Positions 28,142-38,695 of a stretch of DNA of 64,000 bases are shown piece after piece. The notes under the pieces were generated by a model. It saw only the letters and a list, made by a program, of their open reading frames with translations. It searched no databases and had not been told where the DNA came from. Position 1 is the stretch's first letter, and each line of letters starts with the position of its first letter. Both the position numbers and the translations under genes were made by a program. The DNA lies in contig VXQZ01000008.1 of NCBI GenBank assembly GCA_009838735.1, forward strand, positions 1 to 64,000. The letters run 5' to 3'. This stretch comes from Chloroflexota bacterium (GTDB lineage Bacteria; Chloroflexota; Dehalococcoidia; Bin125).

Positions 28142-28906
28142 ATGACTGACCCCGAACCCCTCCCGCTCTCTGGTGAAGTGGCGTTGGTGACGGGCGCGTC
28201 GCGGGGGATCGGCCGCTCGATCGCCCTCGAACTGGCGGCCCAGGGCGCGGACATCGCGGTCAACTACACATCCTCGGCAGGGGCAGCCGAGGAAGTTGGT
28301 TCCGGGATTGTGGAACTGGGTCGGCGCGCTTATGTGGTCCAGGCCGACATCTCCGACAGCGACGCCGTGACCGCGATGACCAAAGCGGTCACCTCCGAAC
28401 TCGGCGCTCCCACAATCCTGGTCAACAACGCCGGGATCACCCGCGACATGTTGGCCATGCGAATGAAGTCGGCCGACTGGGACGCGGTCGTGGGGACGAA
28501 CCTGACCGGATCGTTTCTCACCACACAATCCGTGCTACGCGGGATGCTGCGGGCACGCAAGGGCCGGATCATCACGATTGGCTCAGTGATCGGCACAGTT
28601 GGCAACGCGGGCCAGGCGAACTACGCGGCGGCCAAGGCTGGACTGGCCGGCATGACCCGCTCGCTGGCGCACGAGCTCGGGTCGCGCGGGATCACCGTCA
28701 ACCTGGTCGCGCCCGGATTCATCCAGACGGACATCACCGCAGATCTGCCCGACGAGGTCATCGGCAACGTGATGCAGCGGATTCCCCTGGATCGCCTCGG
28801 TGAACCGTCCGACGTGGCCCCGCTGGTCGCGTTCCTGGCCGGTCCGGGAGGCGCCTACATCACCGGGCAGGTAATCCACGTCGATGGCGGCATGGTGATG
28901 GGCTAG
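28142..28906 (+). CDS. fabG: 3-oxoacyl-ACP reductase (SDR)
   Basis: [30 protein letters not shown]...[14 protein letters not shown]...[34 protein letters not shown]; near fab cluster. Confidence 0.92.
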   Translation: MTDPEPLPLSGEVALVTGASRGIGRSIALELAAQGADIAVNYTSSAGAAEEVGSGIVELGRRAYVVQADISDSDAVTAMTKAVTSELGAPTILVNNAGITRDMLAMRMKSADWDAVVGTNLTGSFLTTQSVLRGMLRARKGRIITIGSVIGTVGNAGQANYAAAKAGLAGMTRSLAHELGSRGITVNLVAPGFIQTDITADLPDEVIGNVMQRIPLDRLGEPSDVAPLVAFLAGPGGAYITGQVIHVDGGMVMG

Positions 28907-29060
28907 GCCCAGTTCACACCACCATCACCCTGGCCGGCATCCAACGTCCCGAAGCGCGACACAATCCGGATACGATCAACACCGAGGCGCTCGCGAAGCG
29001 AGGGCCCGAATGTGGTCCTCCGTCAGCAATCTGCGCCAAGACGACAGAATTCTGCATTTG

Positions 29061-29150
29061 ACTGGATTTCGCCGGACGAAACCTGACAATACTGAGCCAA
29101 ATCAGCACTGATCTGGACGAATCTGGACAAATCTGGACAAACTGGGACGC
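29061..29150. repeat. 10-bp tandem repeat array, core ATCTGGACRA (3-4 clear units with degenerate in-phase flanks)
   Basis: ATCTGGACGA ATCTGGACAA ATCTGGACAA ACTGGGACGC (29111-29150), preceded by weaker units. Confidence 0.8.
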
Positions 29151-29434
29151 CAAACCGAACGATCCTCAGTCCTCAACAGGAGATCACGCCATTGCCCTTG
29201 AAAATCCCTCCCGCAACGCCGATCCTCTGTGCAGTTTGCCCATGGCTTGGGGGGCGTCCGAGCAGTCTCTCGGGCCGGAACTGGCCTCTACGATTGATTC
29301 GGACAAACGTATTGTTCGCTGAGCCGCAGTCCGTGGCGTTACGACGCCATAGCGACGGTCAGAGTCGGTAAACTTAGTCATCACCCGTAGGCGCAGTGCG
29401 TCGCACCAGACGTCGACTACGGGCAGGAGCCGAG

Positions 29435-30475
29435 ATGGAAACGCTGACCCAGCCAGAGGAAGTCGCGGATGAACCGCCAAGCGGCGAACATCCGGCGCTG
29501 ACAGACGACGAATACGCGTTGCTCTTTCCCGGACAGGGATCGCAATCCATCGGCATGGCGGGCAAGGTCTTGCGCGTCTATCCGAACGCCGAGCAGTGGT
29601 TCACTCGCGCCAATGAAGTCCTGGAATACGATCTGCTTCACCTGATGGAGCATGGACCCTCTGATCAGCTCAACCAGACGACCCACTCGCAACCGGCCAT
29701 TTTTGTCGCCTCGGTCGCCTGGCTCGAAGCGCTGCGCGACAAGTGGGACCAGGCCGGCCGAACGCTCGCGCCGAAGGTCGTGTCAGGTCACAGCATGGGC
29801 CAGATCACGGCGATGCTCGCGGCCCGGGCAATCGACTTCGACGATGCGCTGCGGCTGGTAGCGCGGCGCGCCGAAATCATGCATGCAGCCGACAGCCTGC
29901 GGCCCGGTGGCATGGCGTCGATCATTGGCCTGCGCGATCGCGTCCTGCGGCGGCTGGTCGGTGAAGCCGCGAGCGAAGGCACGCTGGTCGTCGCCAACGA
30001 CAACTGTCCCGGCCAGACGGTCGTCTCGGGCGACGAAGCGCCGTTGCGCAAGATCATGAGATTGGCGGATGAACAGGGCGCCCGACGCGTCGTGCGGCTG
30101 CCGATTTCGATTGCCTCACACTCCCCGCTGATGACCGAGGCGCAGGCGCACTTCGCTGAAGCCGTGCACGCGATTCAATGGAAAGACCCGGTCGTGCCGG
30201 TTGTGAGCAATATCTCGGGCGGGCTGATGCACACCAGGGACCAGCTGGCGAATGAACTTGCCGAAGCGCTCACGGCGCCGGTGCAGTGGCAGCAGGCCGT
30301 CAAGACCATGGCCGCCCAGGGTTCGACACTGTTTGTCGAGGCCGGACCCGGCGACGTGCTCTCGAAACTGGTGCGGCGTATCTCTCGAACATCCTGGACG
30401 TTCCCGCTGTCCGACGAGGATCATGGTCTCTCGCAGCGCGATTACCCGGACAAGAGCGACGGGATCCCCAAGTAG
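29435..30475 (+). CDS. fabD: Malonyl-CoA:ACP transacylase
   Basis: YALLFPGQGSQSIGMAGK, VSGHSMGQITAM active site. Confidence 0.95.
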   Translation: METLTQPEEVADEPPSGEHPALTDDEYALLFPGQGSQSIGMAGKVLRVYPNAEQWFTRANEVLEYDLLHLMEHGPSDQLNQTTHSQPAIFVASVAWLEALRDKWDQAGRTLAPKVVSGHSMGQITAMLAARAIDFDDALRLVARRAEIMHAADSLRPGGMASIIGLRDRVLRRLVGEAASEGTLVVANDNCPGQTVVSGDEAPLRKIMRLADEQGARRVVRLPISIASHSPLMTEAQAHFAEAVHAIQWKDPVVPVVSNISGGLMHTRDQLANELAEALTAPVQWQQAVKTMAAQGSTLFVEAGPGDVLSKLVRRISRTSWTFPLSDEDHGLSQRDYPDKSDGIPK

Positions 30476-31746
30476 TGGCCTCTCACCCGTCTTCGTCGGA
30501 ACGCCGTGTGGTGATCACCGGTGTTGGAGCCGTCACACCTGTCGGCAATGACATGCCGACGACCTGGCGCAACCTGCTCGACGGTGAGAGCGGCGTCGCC
30601 AGGATCGAGCGCTTCGATCCTGACCAGTGGGGTGTGAGAACGCCAATCGCGGCCGAGGTCAAGGAATGGGATCCCGAGCCGTTACTGCCCGACGCCAAGG
30701 CGCTGCGACACATGGATCTGAACACGCAGTACGGAATGGTCGCCGGGCTCGAGGCCCTGGCTGACTCCGGGCTGCAGGTCACGGACGACAATCATCACCG
30801 GGTGGGGATCATCTTCGGCTCCGGCGGCGGCGGGATGGAACTGGTCACCCGCTGGCAGGACACCCTGGTCAACCGTGGCGCCAGACGAGTCTCGCCGTTC
30901 GCAATGCCGAATCTGATCGCCGACGCAGCATCGGGGCACCTCTCAATCGCAACCGGCGCCACGGGGCCGAACTACTCGCCCACCTCAGCCTGCGCGACCG
31001 GCGCGAATGCCGTCGCTGACGGAATGTTGCACATCAAGGCGGGCCGCGCCGATGCCCTGCTGGTCGGAGGTTCAGAAGCGATCATCCTGCCGCTGTTCCA
31101 CATCTGCTTCGAGCGAATGGGCGTACTCGCCACCCCGGCCGAGCCACTGGCGGCATCGTGCGCCCCATACGACCTGCACCGCAACGGATTCGTTCCCGGA
31201 GAAGGCGCCGCCGCGATGATGATCGAGGATCTCGATCACGCGTTGGAGCGCGGCGCGCCGATCTACGCCGAGGTAATCGGTGGAGGCTCGGCCAACGACG
31301 CCCATGACATCGCGCAGCCTGAATCGCACGGCCGCGGCCTCATGGTCAGCGTGCAACAGGCGATGGACGAGTCGGGACTCGCGCCCGAACGTATCGGTTA
31401 TGTTTCCACTCATGGCACGGCAACGAAGCTGGGCGATCAGGTCGAGGTGACTGCGCTGAAGCGGATGTTTGGCGCGCACGCCGATCGCCTGTCACTGTCA
31501 TCGATCAAGCCGGCCACGGGCCACATGATGGGCGCCTCGGGAGCGCTCGAGGTAATCATCTCCGCCATGGTGCTGAAAGACGGCGTCGCACCGCCGACCC
31601 TGAACTACGAGACCCCCGATCCGGAGCTGGATGTTGACGTGATTCCCAATGAGGCGCGCGAACTCCGGACTGAGGCCGCGCTCTCCTTTTCGGTCGGTCT
31701 GGGCGGACACAACGCCGCGGTGTTGCTGAAGCGTTTCGACGAGTGA
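30475..31746 (+). CDS. fabF: Beta-ketoacyl-ACP synthase II (first copy)
   Basis: VVITGVGAVTPVGNDMPTTWRNLLDGESGVARI, TSACATGANAV Cys, THGTATKLGD and ATGHMMGASG His; GTG start overlapping fabD stop. Confidence 0.93.
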   Translation: MASHPSSSERRVVITGVGAVTPVGNDMPTTWRNLLDGESGVARIERFDPDQWGVRTPIAAEVKEWDPEPLLPDAKALRHMDLNTQYGMVAGLEALADSGLQVTDDNHHRVGIIFGSGGGGMELVTRWQDTLVNRGARRVSPFAMPNLIADAASGHLSIATGATGPNYSPTSACATGANAVADGMLHIKAGRADALLVGGSEAIILPLFHICFERMGVLATPAEPLAASCAPYDLHRNGFVPGEGAAAMMIEDLDHALERGAPIYAEVIGGGSANDAHDIAQPESHGRGLMVSVQQAMDESGLAPERIGYVSTHGTATKLGDQVEVTALKRMFGAHADRLSLSSIKPATGHMMGASGALEVIISAMVLKDGVAPPTLNYETPDPELDVDVIPNEARELRTEAALSFSVGLGGHNAAVLLKRFDE

Positions 31747-33017
31747 GCACCAGCATTCGACACTCCGAACGTCGGCCCGAAGAGCGCATCGTGATTACCG
31801 GAATCGGCCCCGTGACGCCGATCGGTGTAGGCGTTGACTCGTTCTGGGATTCCCTCAGTCACGGCCGCTCGGGAGCGCGAGTGGTTCCCGAACTGGTCGA
31901 GGCCGGGCTCAAGGTCCAGATCGCCGCAGACATTCCCGACTTCAAGCCCGCGGATTACATGGAAAACAAGTCGGCCCGCCGCATGGCGCGATTCTCGCAA
32001 CTCGGGGTCGCCGCCGCGCGTCTGGCCGTTGAGGACGCGGGACTTGACCTGGACACGCATAATCCCGAACGCGTCGCTGCCGTGATCAACACCGGCGGCG
32101 GAGGCGTGACGACGATTTCGCAACAGACCGAAGTACTGAACAGCAAGGGGCCGGGACGGGTGTCGGCGATGTTCGTCCCCATGATGGCCGGCAACATGGC
32201 CTCCTGCCAGGTCTCGATCGAGCTTGGATTGCGGGGACCGGCGCTCACCTCCCTGGCCGCCTGTGCCGCAAGCATTTACGCGTTCATCGATGGCCGGCAG
32301 GTGCTGCTCGGAGGCGAAGCCGATATCGCGCTGGCCGGCGGCACCGAATCGAACGTTTCCGCGCTGGGCATCTCGGGCCTCGCCAATATGCAGGCGCTCT
32401 CGCGGCGAAACGATCAACCCGAAGCGGCCTCCCGTCCGTTTGACAAGGACCGCGACGGTTTCGTTTTCGGCGAGGGCGCCGTCGTCTGCGTCACTGAGTC
32501 GCTGGCCAACGCCCGGGCACGAGGCGCGCGCATTTACGCGGAGATTCTCGGCGGCGGCCGAACAGCCGACGCCTATCACATCACCGCTCCCGATCCCGAC
32601 GGCGACGGCGCAGCCCGAGCGATGGCGGCGGCCTTGCGCAACTCGGGACTGAATCCCGACGAGATTGGTTACATTTGCGCGCACGGTACCTCGACGCCGC
32701 TCAACGACGCCATCGAAACCCGGGCCATCCGGACAGTCTTCGGCGATCACGCGGAGCATCTGGCGGTGTCGTCGGTCAAGTCGATGACCGGCCATCTGAT
32801 GGGCGCGGCTGGAGCGCTCTCGGGGGCGGCGACTGCGCTGGCGCTGTACCACGGGGTCCTCCCGCCAACGATCAACCAGGAGACGCCGGATCCGGATTGC
32901 GACCTCGATTATGTCCCTAATGAGGCTCGCGATTGTCGCCTGAACGTCGCGTTGGTGAACGGCTTCGGCTTCGGTGGACAGAACGGTGTGGTGGCCCTCT
33001 CCCGGGTCGACAACTGA
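31743..33017 (+). CDS. fabF: Beta-ketoacyl-ACP synthase (second copy)
   Basis: IVITGIGPVTPIGVGVDSFWDSLSHGRSG, LAACAASIYAF Cys, AHGTSTPLND and MTGHLMGAAG His. Confidence 0.92.
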   Translation: MSTSIRHSERRPEERIVITGIGPVTPIGVGVDSFWDSLSHGRSGARVVPELVEAGLKVQIAADIPDFKPADYMENKSARRMARFSQLGVAAARLAVEDAGLDLDTHNPERVAAVINTGGGGVTTISQQTEVLNSKGPGRVSAMFVPMMAGNMASCQVSIELGLRGPALTSLAACAASIYAFIDGRQVLLGGEADIALAGGTESNVSALGISGLANMQALSRRNDQPEAASRPFDKDRDGFVFGEGAVVCVTESLANARARGARIYAEILGGGRTADAYHITAPDPDGDGAARAMAAALRNSGLNPDEIGYICAHGTSTPLNDAIETRAIRTVFGDHAEHLAVSSVKSMTGHLMGAAGALSGAATALALYHGVLPPTINQETPDPDCDLDYVPNEARDCRLNVALVNGFGFGGQNGVVALSRVDN

Positions 33018-33086
33018 CCGCTAACCTTGCTCTCACAACCGGCAGACATCTGACAGCCCAATGCTTCATTGGACGGGAGCCGCCAC

Positions 33087-33350
33087 ATGTCGGACGACAA
33101 CAGCCTGGAGTCTCGCGTCTGCCAACTCGTCGCGGATCAACTGCGTCAGCCGTTGGACAAGGTGACCGCCGACGCGCACCTGATCGACGACCTGGACGCC
33201 GATTCCCTGGACATCGTCGATCTGACTATCGCAGTTGAAGAGGAATTCTCCACTGACGAGATCCAGCTGGAGATTCCGGAAGAAGATGCGGCCGAGATTC
33301 GAACAGTCCAGAATCTGGTCGACTATCTGACGAACGCCGGTCTCACGTAG
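33087..33350 (+). CDS. acpP: Acyl carrier protein
   Basis: LIDDLDADSLDIVDLTIAVEEEF phosphopantetheine Ser motif DSLD. Confidence 0.93.
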   Translation: MSDDNSLESRVCQLVADQLRQPLDKVTADAHLIDDLDADSLDIVDLTIAVEEEFSTDEIQLEIPEEDAAEIRTVQNLVDYLTNAGLT

Positions 33351-33352
33351 CC

Positions 33353-33667
33353 ATGACGTTGCGCCGGATCACAGCCAGTGCCGGCGGCGCGCTCTCCCCT
33401 TCTACTTCAAGCCTCGCCTCGGAAGCGATCCGGCTGCCCGCCGGTCAACGAGCGCTCAACCGCCAGACCAGCGGCGCCACGGCGCTGATCGTTGCCGAAG
33501 GAGAGGTCGCGATCGGGACGCTCGACGACAACGCGACCCTCACCGCCGGCGAAGGCGTTTTGCTTGAAGCCAATTCGCCCTATTCGTTGGTCGCTGAAAT
33601 GGATTCGCTAGCGCTGCTCTTCACGGTGCCCGCCGACACGGCTATGGATGACCCCGCGACGCACTAG
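33353..33667 (+). CDS. Small cupin-like protein
   Basis: IRLPAGQRALNRQTSGATALIVAEGEVAIGTLDDNATLTAGEGVLLEANSPYSLVAEMDSLALLFTVPA resembles a small cupin beta-barrel. Confidence 0.6.
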   Translation: MTLRRITASAGGALSPSTSSLASEAIRLPAGQRALNRQTSGATALIVAEGEVAIGTLDDNATLTAGEGVLLEANSPYSLVAEMDSLALLFTVPADTAMDDPATH

Positions 33668-33689
33668 CACAAGCAGGCAGCCGGGCTGC

Positions 33690-34607
33690 TTACCCCGACG
33701 CCAGGACCTTCTCCGGCTGCCAGGTAGCGGCGCTGAGTTCGTCTCTGCGCAGCACGGCAGCGACCTCGTTCTCCGGATTCAGCGCCAGAGCCTTGTCCCA
33801 GCCATCAACGGGCGCGTGCCGGATCTTCTGGCCTCGTTTGATTCGCAGCAACTGCTCGCCTTGAAGGTGGAAATGGGGCCAATCGGGGAACAGCTCGGCC
33901 GGAGATATCGCCAGCGACCAGATCTCACCGGCCTCGGCAGCAGCCTGCAATGATTCGGGTGAGTGACCGTCGTTGGCCGACTTGGCGCCGATCGCCGTTC
34001 GCCGCATCTCGGTCACGTGCGCTCCGCAGCCGAGCGCCTGGCCCAGATCGCGGGCGATCGCACGCACGTATGTCCCGGTGCTGACCGACATGGTCAGCGT
34101 GACGTACGGCAGCGCAACGGTGGTCGCGGTCAGTTCATGGACGGTGACGGCCCGCGCGTCGATCTCGACTCGTTCGCCGGCACGAGCAGAGCGATACGCG
34201 GCAACGCCATCCCGCTTGACGGCGCTGTACTGCGGCGGCACTTGCTCGATCTCGCCTCGGAACTGGTCAAGCACCAGATTCAGTTCTTGCTCGCTGACCT
34301 CGGGGATCGCCGCGGTCTCGATAATCTGGCCCTCGCTGTCGTCGGTGTCGGTTGACTGTCCGAGCAGCACAGTCGCTTCGTACGACTTGCGGTATGGCGC
34401 GAGATACTCGTTCAACCGCGTCGCGACTCCGACGAAGACGGGCAGCAGACCGCTGGCCAGCGGATCGAGCGTGCCGCCGTGACCGACGCGGCGTAGTCCA
34501 GTCCAGCGTCGGATATCGCGGACGATGTCGTGGGAAGTCGGCCCCTTGGGCTTGTCGACCAGGAAGACGGCGCCCGGATGGTGGCGCTCACGGCGTCTGC
34601 GACTCAC
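33690..34607 (-). CDS. truB: tRNA pseudouridine(55) synthase
   Basis: VFLVDKPKGPTSHDIVRDIRRWTGLRRVGHGGTLDPLASGLLPV; TGTYVRAIARDLG. Confidence 0.96.
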   Translation of the reverse strand: MSRRRRERHHPGAVFLVDKPKGPTSHDIVRDIRRWTGLRRVGHGGTLDPLASGLLPVFVGVATRLNEYLAPYRKSYEATVLLGQSTDTDDSEGQIIETAAIPEVSEQELNLVLDQFRGEIEQVPPQYSAVKRDGVAAYRSARAGERVEIDARAVTVHELTATTVALPYVTLTMSVSTGTYVRAIARDLGQALGCGAHVTEMRRTAIGAKSANDGHSPESLQAAAEAGEIWSLAISPAELFPDWPHFHLQGEQLLRIKRGQKIRHAPVDGWDKALALNPENEVAAVLRRDELSAATWQPEKVLASG

Positions 34608-35029
34608 GAGGAAGGCTGGCTTTCGCTCAGGGCGCGGATCCGTTCCTGGATATCGGCCGAGCCGGCGATCCTCGAGTCCAGTTCAAATGACGGCCAAGGG
34701 ATGCGCTTCATGTGCAGGCGACGGCGAATCGTTCGATGGATGAACGGCGCAGCACGGGTCAGCGCATCGATTGCTTCCTGGCCGACCCTGGACTGTTCTT
34801 CTGGGCTTGAGTCGGGCGCGGTCATGGCCGAGATGAACACGGTCGCGTTTCGCAGATCTCGTGATGCGCGAACCTCGGTCACGCTGAGCAGCGCCAGCTC
34901 GAGCCGCGGGTCTTTAAGCTCGCGCGAGACTACCTCTGCGATCGTGTCGCGCAACAGGTCGTTGACCCGCCTCATGCGATCAACTGAGCCGGCCTCGCGG
35001 GCGGTAAACGGACGAGTGCTACGGGCCAC
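34604..35029 (-). CDS. rbfA: Ribosome-binding factor A
   Basis: RRVNDLLRDTIAEVVSRELKDPRLELALLSVTEVRASRDLRNATVFIS; operon context. Confidence 0.95.
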   Translation of the reverse strand: MARSTRPFTAREAGSVDRMRRVNDLLRDTIAEVVSRELKDPRLELALLSVTEVRASRDLRNATVFISAMTAPDSSPEEQSRVGQEAIDALTRAAPFIHRTIRRRLHMKRIPWPSFELDSRIAGSADIQERIRALSESQPSS

Positions 35030-35043
35030 GGCAGATGTCCCTC

Positions 35044-36903
35044 TCAGCGGGACACATTGCGAATCTCGCCGCCCTGGACGACTCGCGACTGGGTCTCGAT
35101 GTGGAAGAACTCCAACTGATCTCCCGCCAGGAAGGAGTCGAATCGCGCCAGCGCGACGCCGAACTCCTGGCCCGCGTCGACCTCCTGCACAGAATCCTGG
35201 AATCGTCTCAGGCTGGAAATCGGCGACTCGGCAATCTGTTCGCCTCCGCGGTACACGTGGACCTGGGCGTCGTGGCGGATCGAGCCATCGAGCGACCGAC
35301 AGCCGGCGATATTGCCCAGCCCGCGAATGGGGAAGACCTGCAACACTTCCGCATGGCCGTCGACGACCTGCATCTGCACCGGCTCCAGCAAGCCGCTGAT
35401 CGCCGCTTCGACTTGCTCTATGACCTCGTAGATGATCGAGTAACTGCGAACCTCGACGCCCTCCTGCTCGGCCAACCGCTCGGCGCCTGGTTCGATGGGA
35501 GTGCTGAACGCGATGACCAGGCCTTCTGAGGCCAGTGCCAGATTGACGTCGGCAACGGAAACTGGACCGGCCGCCGCATGGATCACCTTGACCGTCACTT
35601 CTTCGTTGGAGAGCTGCTCGAGCGAGTCGCGTAACGCCTCGACGGAGCCGACCACGTCGGTCTTGACGATCAGATTGAGCGCCGACACATCGCCGCGAGA
35701 AATCTCACCAAACAATGCGTCGAGCGTCGCCGAGTGCTGGACCTGCGCCTCGCGCGCCTCCCGTTCGCGGCGGGCCTGCTCGTAAATGCGCTTGGCCTCG
35801 CGATCACTCTTCACTGCCCGGAAGGAATCGCCCGCGTCCGCGACATCCTGCAGTCCGAGCACCACCACGGGAGTGGAGGGCCCGGCCACCTTGATTCGGT
35901 TGCCAAGGAAATCGGTCATGGCCTTGATCCGGCCCCAGGTCTGGCCGACCAGCACCGAGTCGCCCTGGCGCAGACTGCCCTTCTGCACGAGCAATGTGGT
36001 TCGCGGCCCCTGTCGGCGGTCAAGCTCGGCTTCCAGAACCACACCCGACGCCTGGCGTTCCGGATTGGCCGAAAACTCCGAGATATCGGCGACCAACAGC
36101 AACGTGTCCAGGAGGTCGGACATACCGTCGCCCTGGGTGGCCGAAACGGCCACCAGCGGGATATCGCCGCCGTACTCCTCGATCTGCACGCCAACATCAG
36201 CCAGGGCGGCCTTGACGCGATCGGGATTGATGTTGTCCAGGTCCATCTTGTTCAGGGCCACGACGAAGGGCACGCCGGCGGCCTGGATGTGATTGATTGC
36301 TTCGCGGGTCTGAGGCATTACACCATCGTTGGCGGCGACGACCAGGATGGCAATGTCGGTCGCCTGAGCGCCGCGGGCACGCATTTCAGTAAAGGCAGCG
36401 TGACCCGGAGTGTCGATGAACGTAATCAGCCGATCGTTGGCCGTTGCCTGGTATGCGCCGACACGTTGCGTGATGCCGCCTGCCTCGCCATCGGCCACGT
36501 TTGCGCTGCGGATGTAATCCAGGAGCGAGGTTTTGCCGTGGTCGACATGTCCGAGCACAGCCACGACCGGCGGACGCTGGCGCAGATCTGCCGGATCGTC
36601 TTCCTCCTCTTGCACATCGCCGAGGATGTCGATGGTTGAAGGCGCTTCCTCTTCGGCGATCACATCGCCGGCCTCTTCTGGATCGAAGCCGCGATCCATC
36701 GCGACGATCGCCGCCGTGCCGTAGTCGAGTGTCTTGGAGACGTCCGCCATGACTCCGTTGGTCATCAGCGTCTTGATGATTGACACGGGCGTGTCCCCGA
36801 GCAGGTCGGCGAGTTCCCGCACCGTCAGCGTGCGCGGAATCAGGACCGTACCGTCGCCGGTGGGCGGTGCTTGAGGTTGCCGGATGGTCTGTTGCGTCGT
36901 CAT
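35044..36903 (-). CDS. infB: Translation initiation factor IF-2
   Basis: RPPVVAVLGHVDHGKTSLLDYIR, ITQRVGAYQ, FIDTPGHAAFTEMRARGA, ALNKMDL. Confidence 0.97.
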   Translation of the reverse strand: MTTQQTIRQPQAPPTGDGTVLIPRTLTVRELADLLGDTPVSIIKTLMTNGVMADVSKTLDYGTAAIVAMDRGFDPEEAGDVIAEEEAPSTIDILGDVQEEEDDPADLRQRPPVVAVLGHVDHGKTSLLDYIRSANVADGEAGGITQRVGAYQATANDRLITFIDTPGHAAFTEMRARGAQATDIAILVVAANDGVMPQTREAINHIQAAGVPFVVALNKMDLDNINPDRVKAALADVGVQIEEYGGDIPLVAVSATQGDGMSDLLDTLLLVADISEFSANPERQASGVVLEAELDRRQGPRTTLLVQKGSLRQGDSVLVGQTWGRIKAMTDFLGNRIKVAGPSTPVVVLGLQDVADAGDSFRAVKSDREAKRIYEQARREREAREAQVQHSATLDALFGEISRGDVSALNLIVKTDVVGSVEALRDSLEQLSNEEVTVKVIHAAAGPVSVADVNLALASEGLVIAFSTPIEPGAERLAEQEGVEVRSYSIIYEVIEQVEAAISGLLEPVQMQVVDGHAEVLQVFPIRGLGNIAGCRSLDGSIRHDAQVHVYRGGEQIAESPISSLRRFQDSVQEVDAGQEFGVALARFDSFLAGDQLEFFHIETQSRVVQGGEIRNVSR

Positions 36904-37100
36904 GGGTGCTCCGGATAGTCAGGCTAGATGGTCAGACGGACTGAGTTCCTGCGAGCCAGTCGAGCAGACCGTCCGGCAATGGACGGCGCAGCGGCTGTGG
37001 GGACTCACGGAGGAAGCTGCGGGCGGACATTGGATTCCTTCGTACTGCGCGGGGCTGGAACCCGCGTTGGCGACAGTCGGTTGGAGGCGCGGACGAACCC

Positions 37101-38561
37101 CTAGAATTCTTCCTCGTACTCGAGGTACTCAGAGTATGGGTCGTCTTCGAGCCCTTCCTCGCTCTCGTGGTAGCGAGGCCGGCGGCGACGGCGGTCCCGT
37201 TGCTGCTGTTGTTCCTGCTCGCGGCGCAGCACATCTTCGCCGAAGCGAATCTGTCCATCGTCCTGAGCGGCTGGCGCGATCTCGACTGCCTGCAACGCGG
37301 GTTCGAGTTCTGGTTCTTCCTCGACGACTTCGGGCTTCTCGGCCGGAGCTGATGTCGGCGTCGGCGCGATCTCGACCGGAGTCGGAGGGGGCGGCGCGAC
37401 TTGCGGTTCGACCCGGGGTTCAGCTCGGACAGGTTGAGGCTCGGGCGGCGGTTCCGTGGCAATGGTGAGTTCTGGCTGCGGCGCGAAGGGACCGCGGTCT
37501 TCCTGCTGCAAGCGCTCGGCGACCGTTTGGGGTTTGATGTCGATGCGGAACCCGGTCAGCCGGGCGGCGAGCCGGGCGTTCTGCCCTTCGCGGCCGATCG
37601 CCAGGCTCAACTGCATATCGGGCACGGCGCATTCGGCCGTGTTGGTCTCCGGGTCAATGCGAACCGCGAGAATCTGCGCCGGACTCAGGGCATGTTCGAC
37701 GAAGCGGCGCGGATCAGGATCCCAATGAATCACGTCGATGCGCTCACCATGGAGCTCGTTGACGATGTTCTGGATCCGCATCGCCCGCATACCGATGCAG
37801 CTGCCGACCGGGTCAACCCCGGACTGTCGCGAATAGACCGCGATCTTGGTGCGATGTCCGGCCTCGCGGGCGACGCCGCGAATCTCGACCACGCCGCGTG
37901 TGATCTCGGGAACTTCCAGTTCGAACAGACGGCGAACGAACTCGGGACGCGCACGGGAGATCACGATCTGCGGACCCTTGTTGGCGCGTAGGACTTCGAC
38001 CATGATCGCCTTGACCCGCTGGCCGGTGCGATAGCGTTCCATCCGCACCTGTTCCTGGGCCGGCATCACGGTTTCTGTGTGATCGCCCAGTTCAACGATC
38101 ACCTGGTGCGGTTCAACCCGTTGCACATCGCCGCTGACGATGCCGCCCTCTTCGCCCGAATACTTGGCGAAGACGGCCTCGCGCTCGGCCTCGCGCAGTG
38201 CCTGGAGCACGACTTGCTTAGCGGTCTGCGCTTCAATCCGGCCACCCACATTCTCGATGTCGTGCTTGATGCGCAACGTCGAACCGATGTGGACCGAAGG
38301 ATCGCTCGTGCGCGCGCGCTCAAGCTCGATCTGCAGGTCGGGATCGGCGATGTCTTCCTCGATCTCGACCACCTCTTGCTCCGACCAGACCTCCATGCCG
38401 CCGTCGTACCGGTCGATGGTGACGATAACGTTGCCGGGCAACTCGTAGCGTCGCTTGACTGCGGCGGCCATGCCCCGCTCGACGGCGTGGAAAATCACTT
38501 CGTCGTCGAGGTTCTTGTCGGAGTGCAACTGCTTGATGGCAAGCAGGAAGTCAGTCTTCAT
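37101..38561 (-). CDS. nusA: Transcription termination/antitermination factor NusA with long low-complexity C-terminal tail
   Basis: S1/KH arrangement: [85 protein letters not shown]. Confidence 0.95.
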   Translation of the reverse strand: MKTDFLLAIKQLHSDKNLDDEVIFHAVERGMAAAVKRRYELPGNVIVTIDRYDGGMEVWSEQEVVEIEEDIADPDLQIELERARTSDPSVHIGSTLRIKHDIENVGGRIEAQTAKQVVLQALREAEREAVFAKYSGEEGGIVSGDVQRVEPHQVIVELGDHTETVMPAQEQVRMERYRTGQRVKAIMVEVLRANKGPQIVISRARPEFVRRLFELEVPEITRGVVEIRGVAREAGHRTKIAVYSRQSGVDPVGSCIGMRAMRIQNIVNELHGERIDVIHWDPDPRRFVEHALSPAQILAVRIDPETNTAECAVPDMQLSLAIGREGQNARLAARLTGFRIDIKPQTVAERLQQEDRGPFAPQPELTIATEPPPEPQPVRAEPRVEPQVAPPPPTPVEIAPTPTSAPAEKPEVVEEEPELEPALQAVEIAPAAQDDGQIRFGEDVLRREQEQQQQRDRRRRRPRYHESEEGLEDDPYSEYLEYEEEF

Positions 38562-38695
38562 TCGTCGAGACCCTGCGCACTGCTGTGTCTGATGATCCGT
38601 GCGTGTCGCGCAGGATCAGACAGGGCAGCCCGACCCCCACCCGACATCCACATCACTGACTATACACGCCGACCGGGCGCGATACGGTCCCACTA

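Noticed and set aside
29111-29150. Decamer arrays as a CRISPR array
   Set aside because: Repeat units are 10 bp with no spacers and no cas genes in the window.
33668-33692. AAGCAG...CTGCTT hairpin between the cupin-like and truB genes as a terminator
   Set aside because: Short imperfect stem without a U-tract; not strong enough to call.
36932-37462. 176-aa minus-strand ORF overlapping the nusA 3' end, considered as YlxR (DUF448)
   Set aside because: Only a weak TDCRQRG...RAVRR resemblance; lacks the YlxR core and mostly overlaps nusA out of frame.
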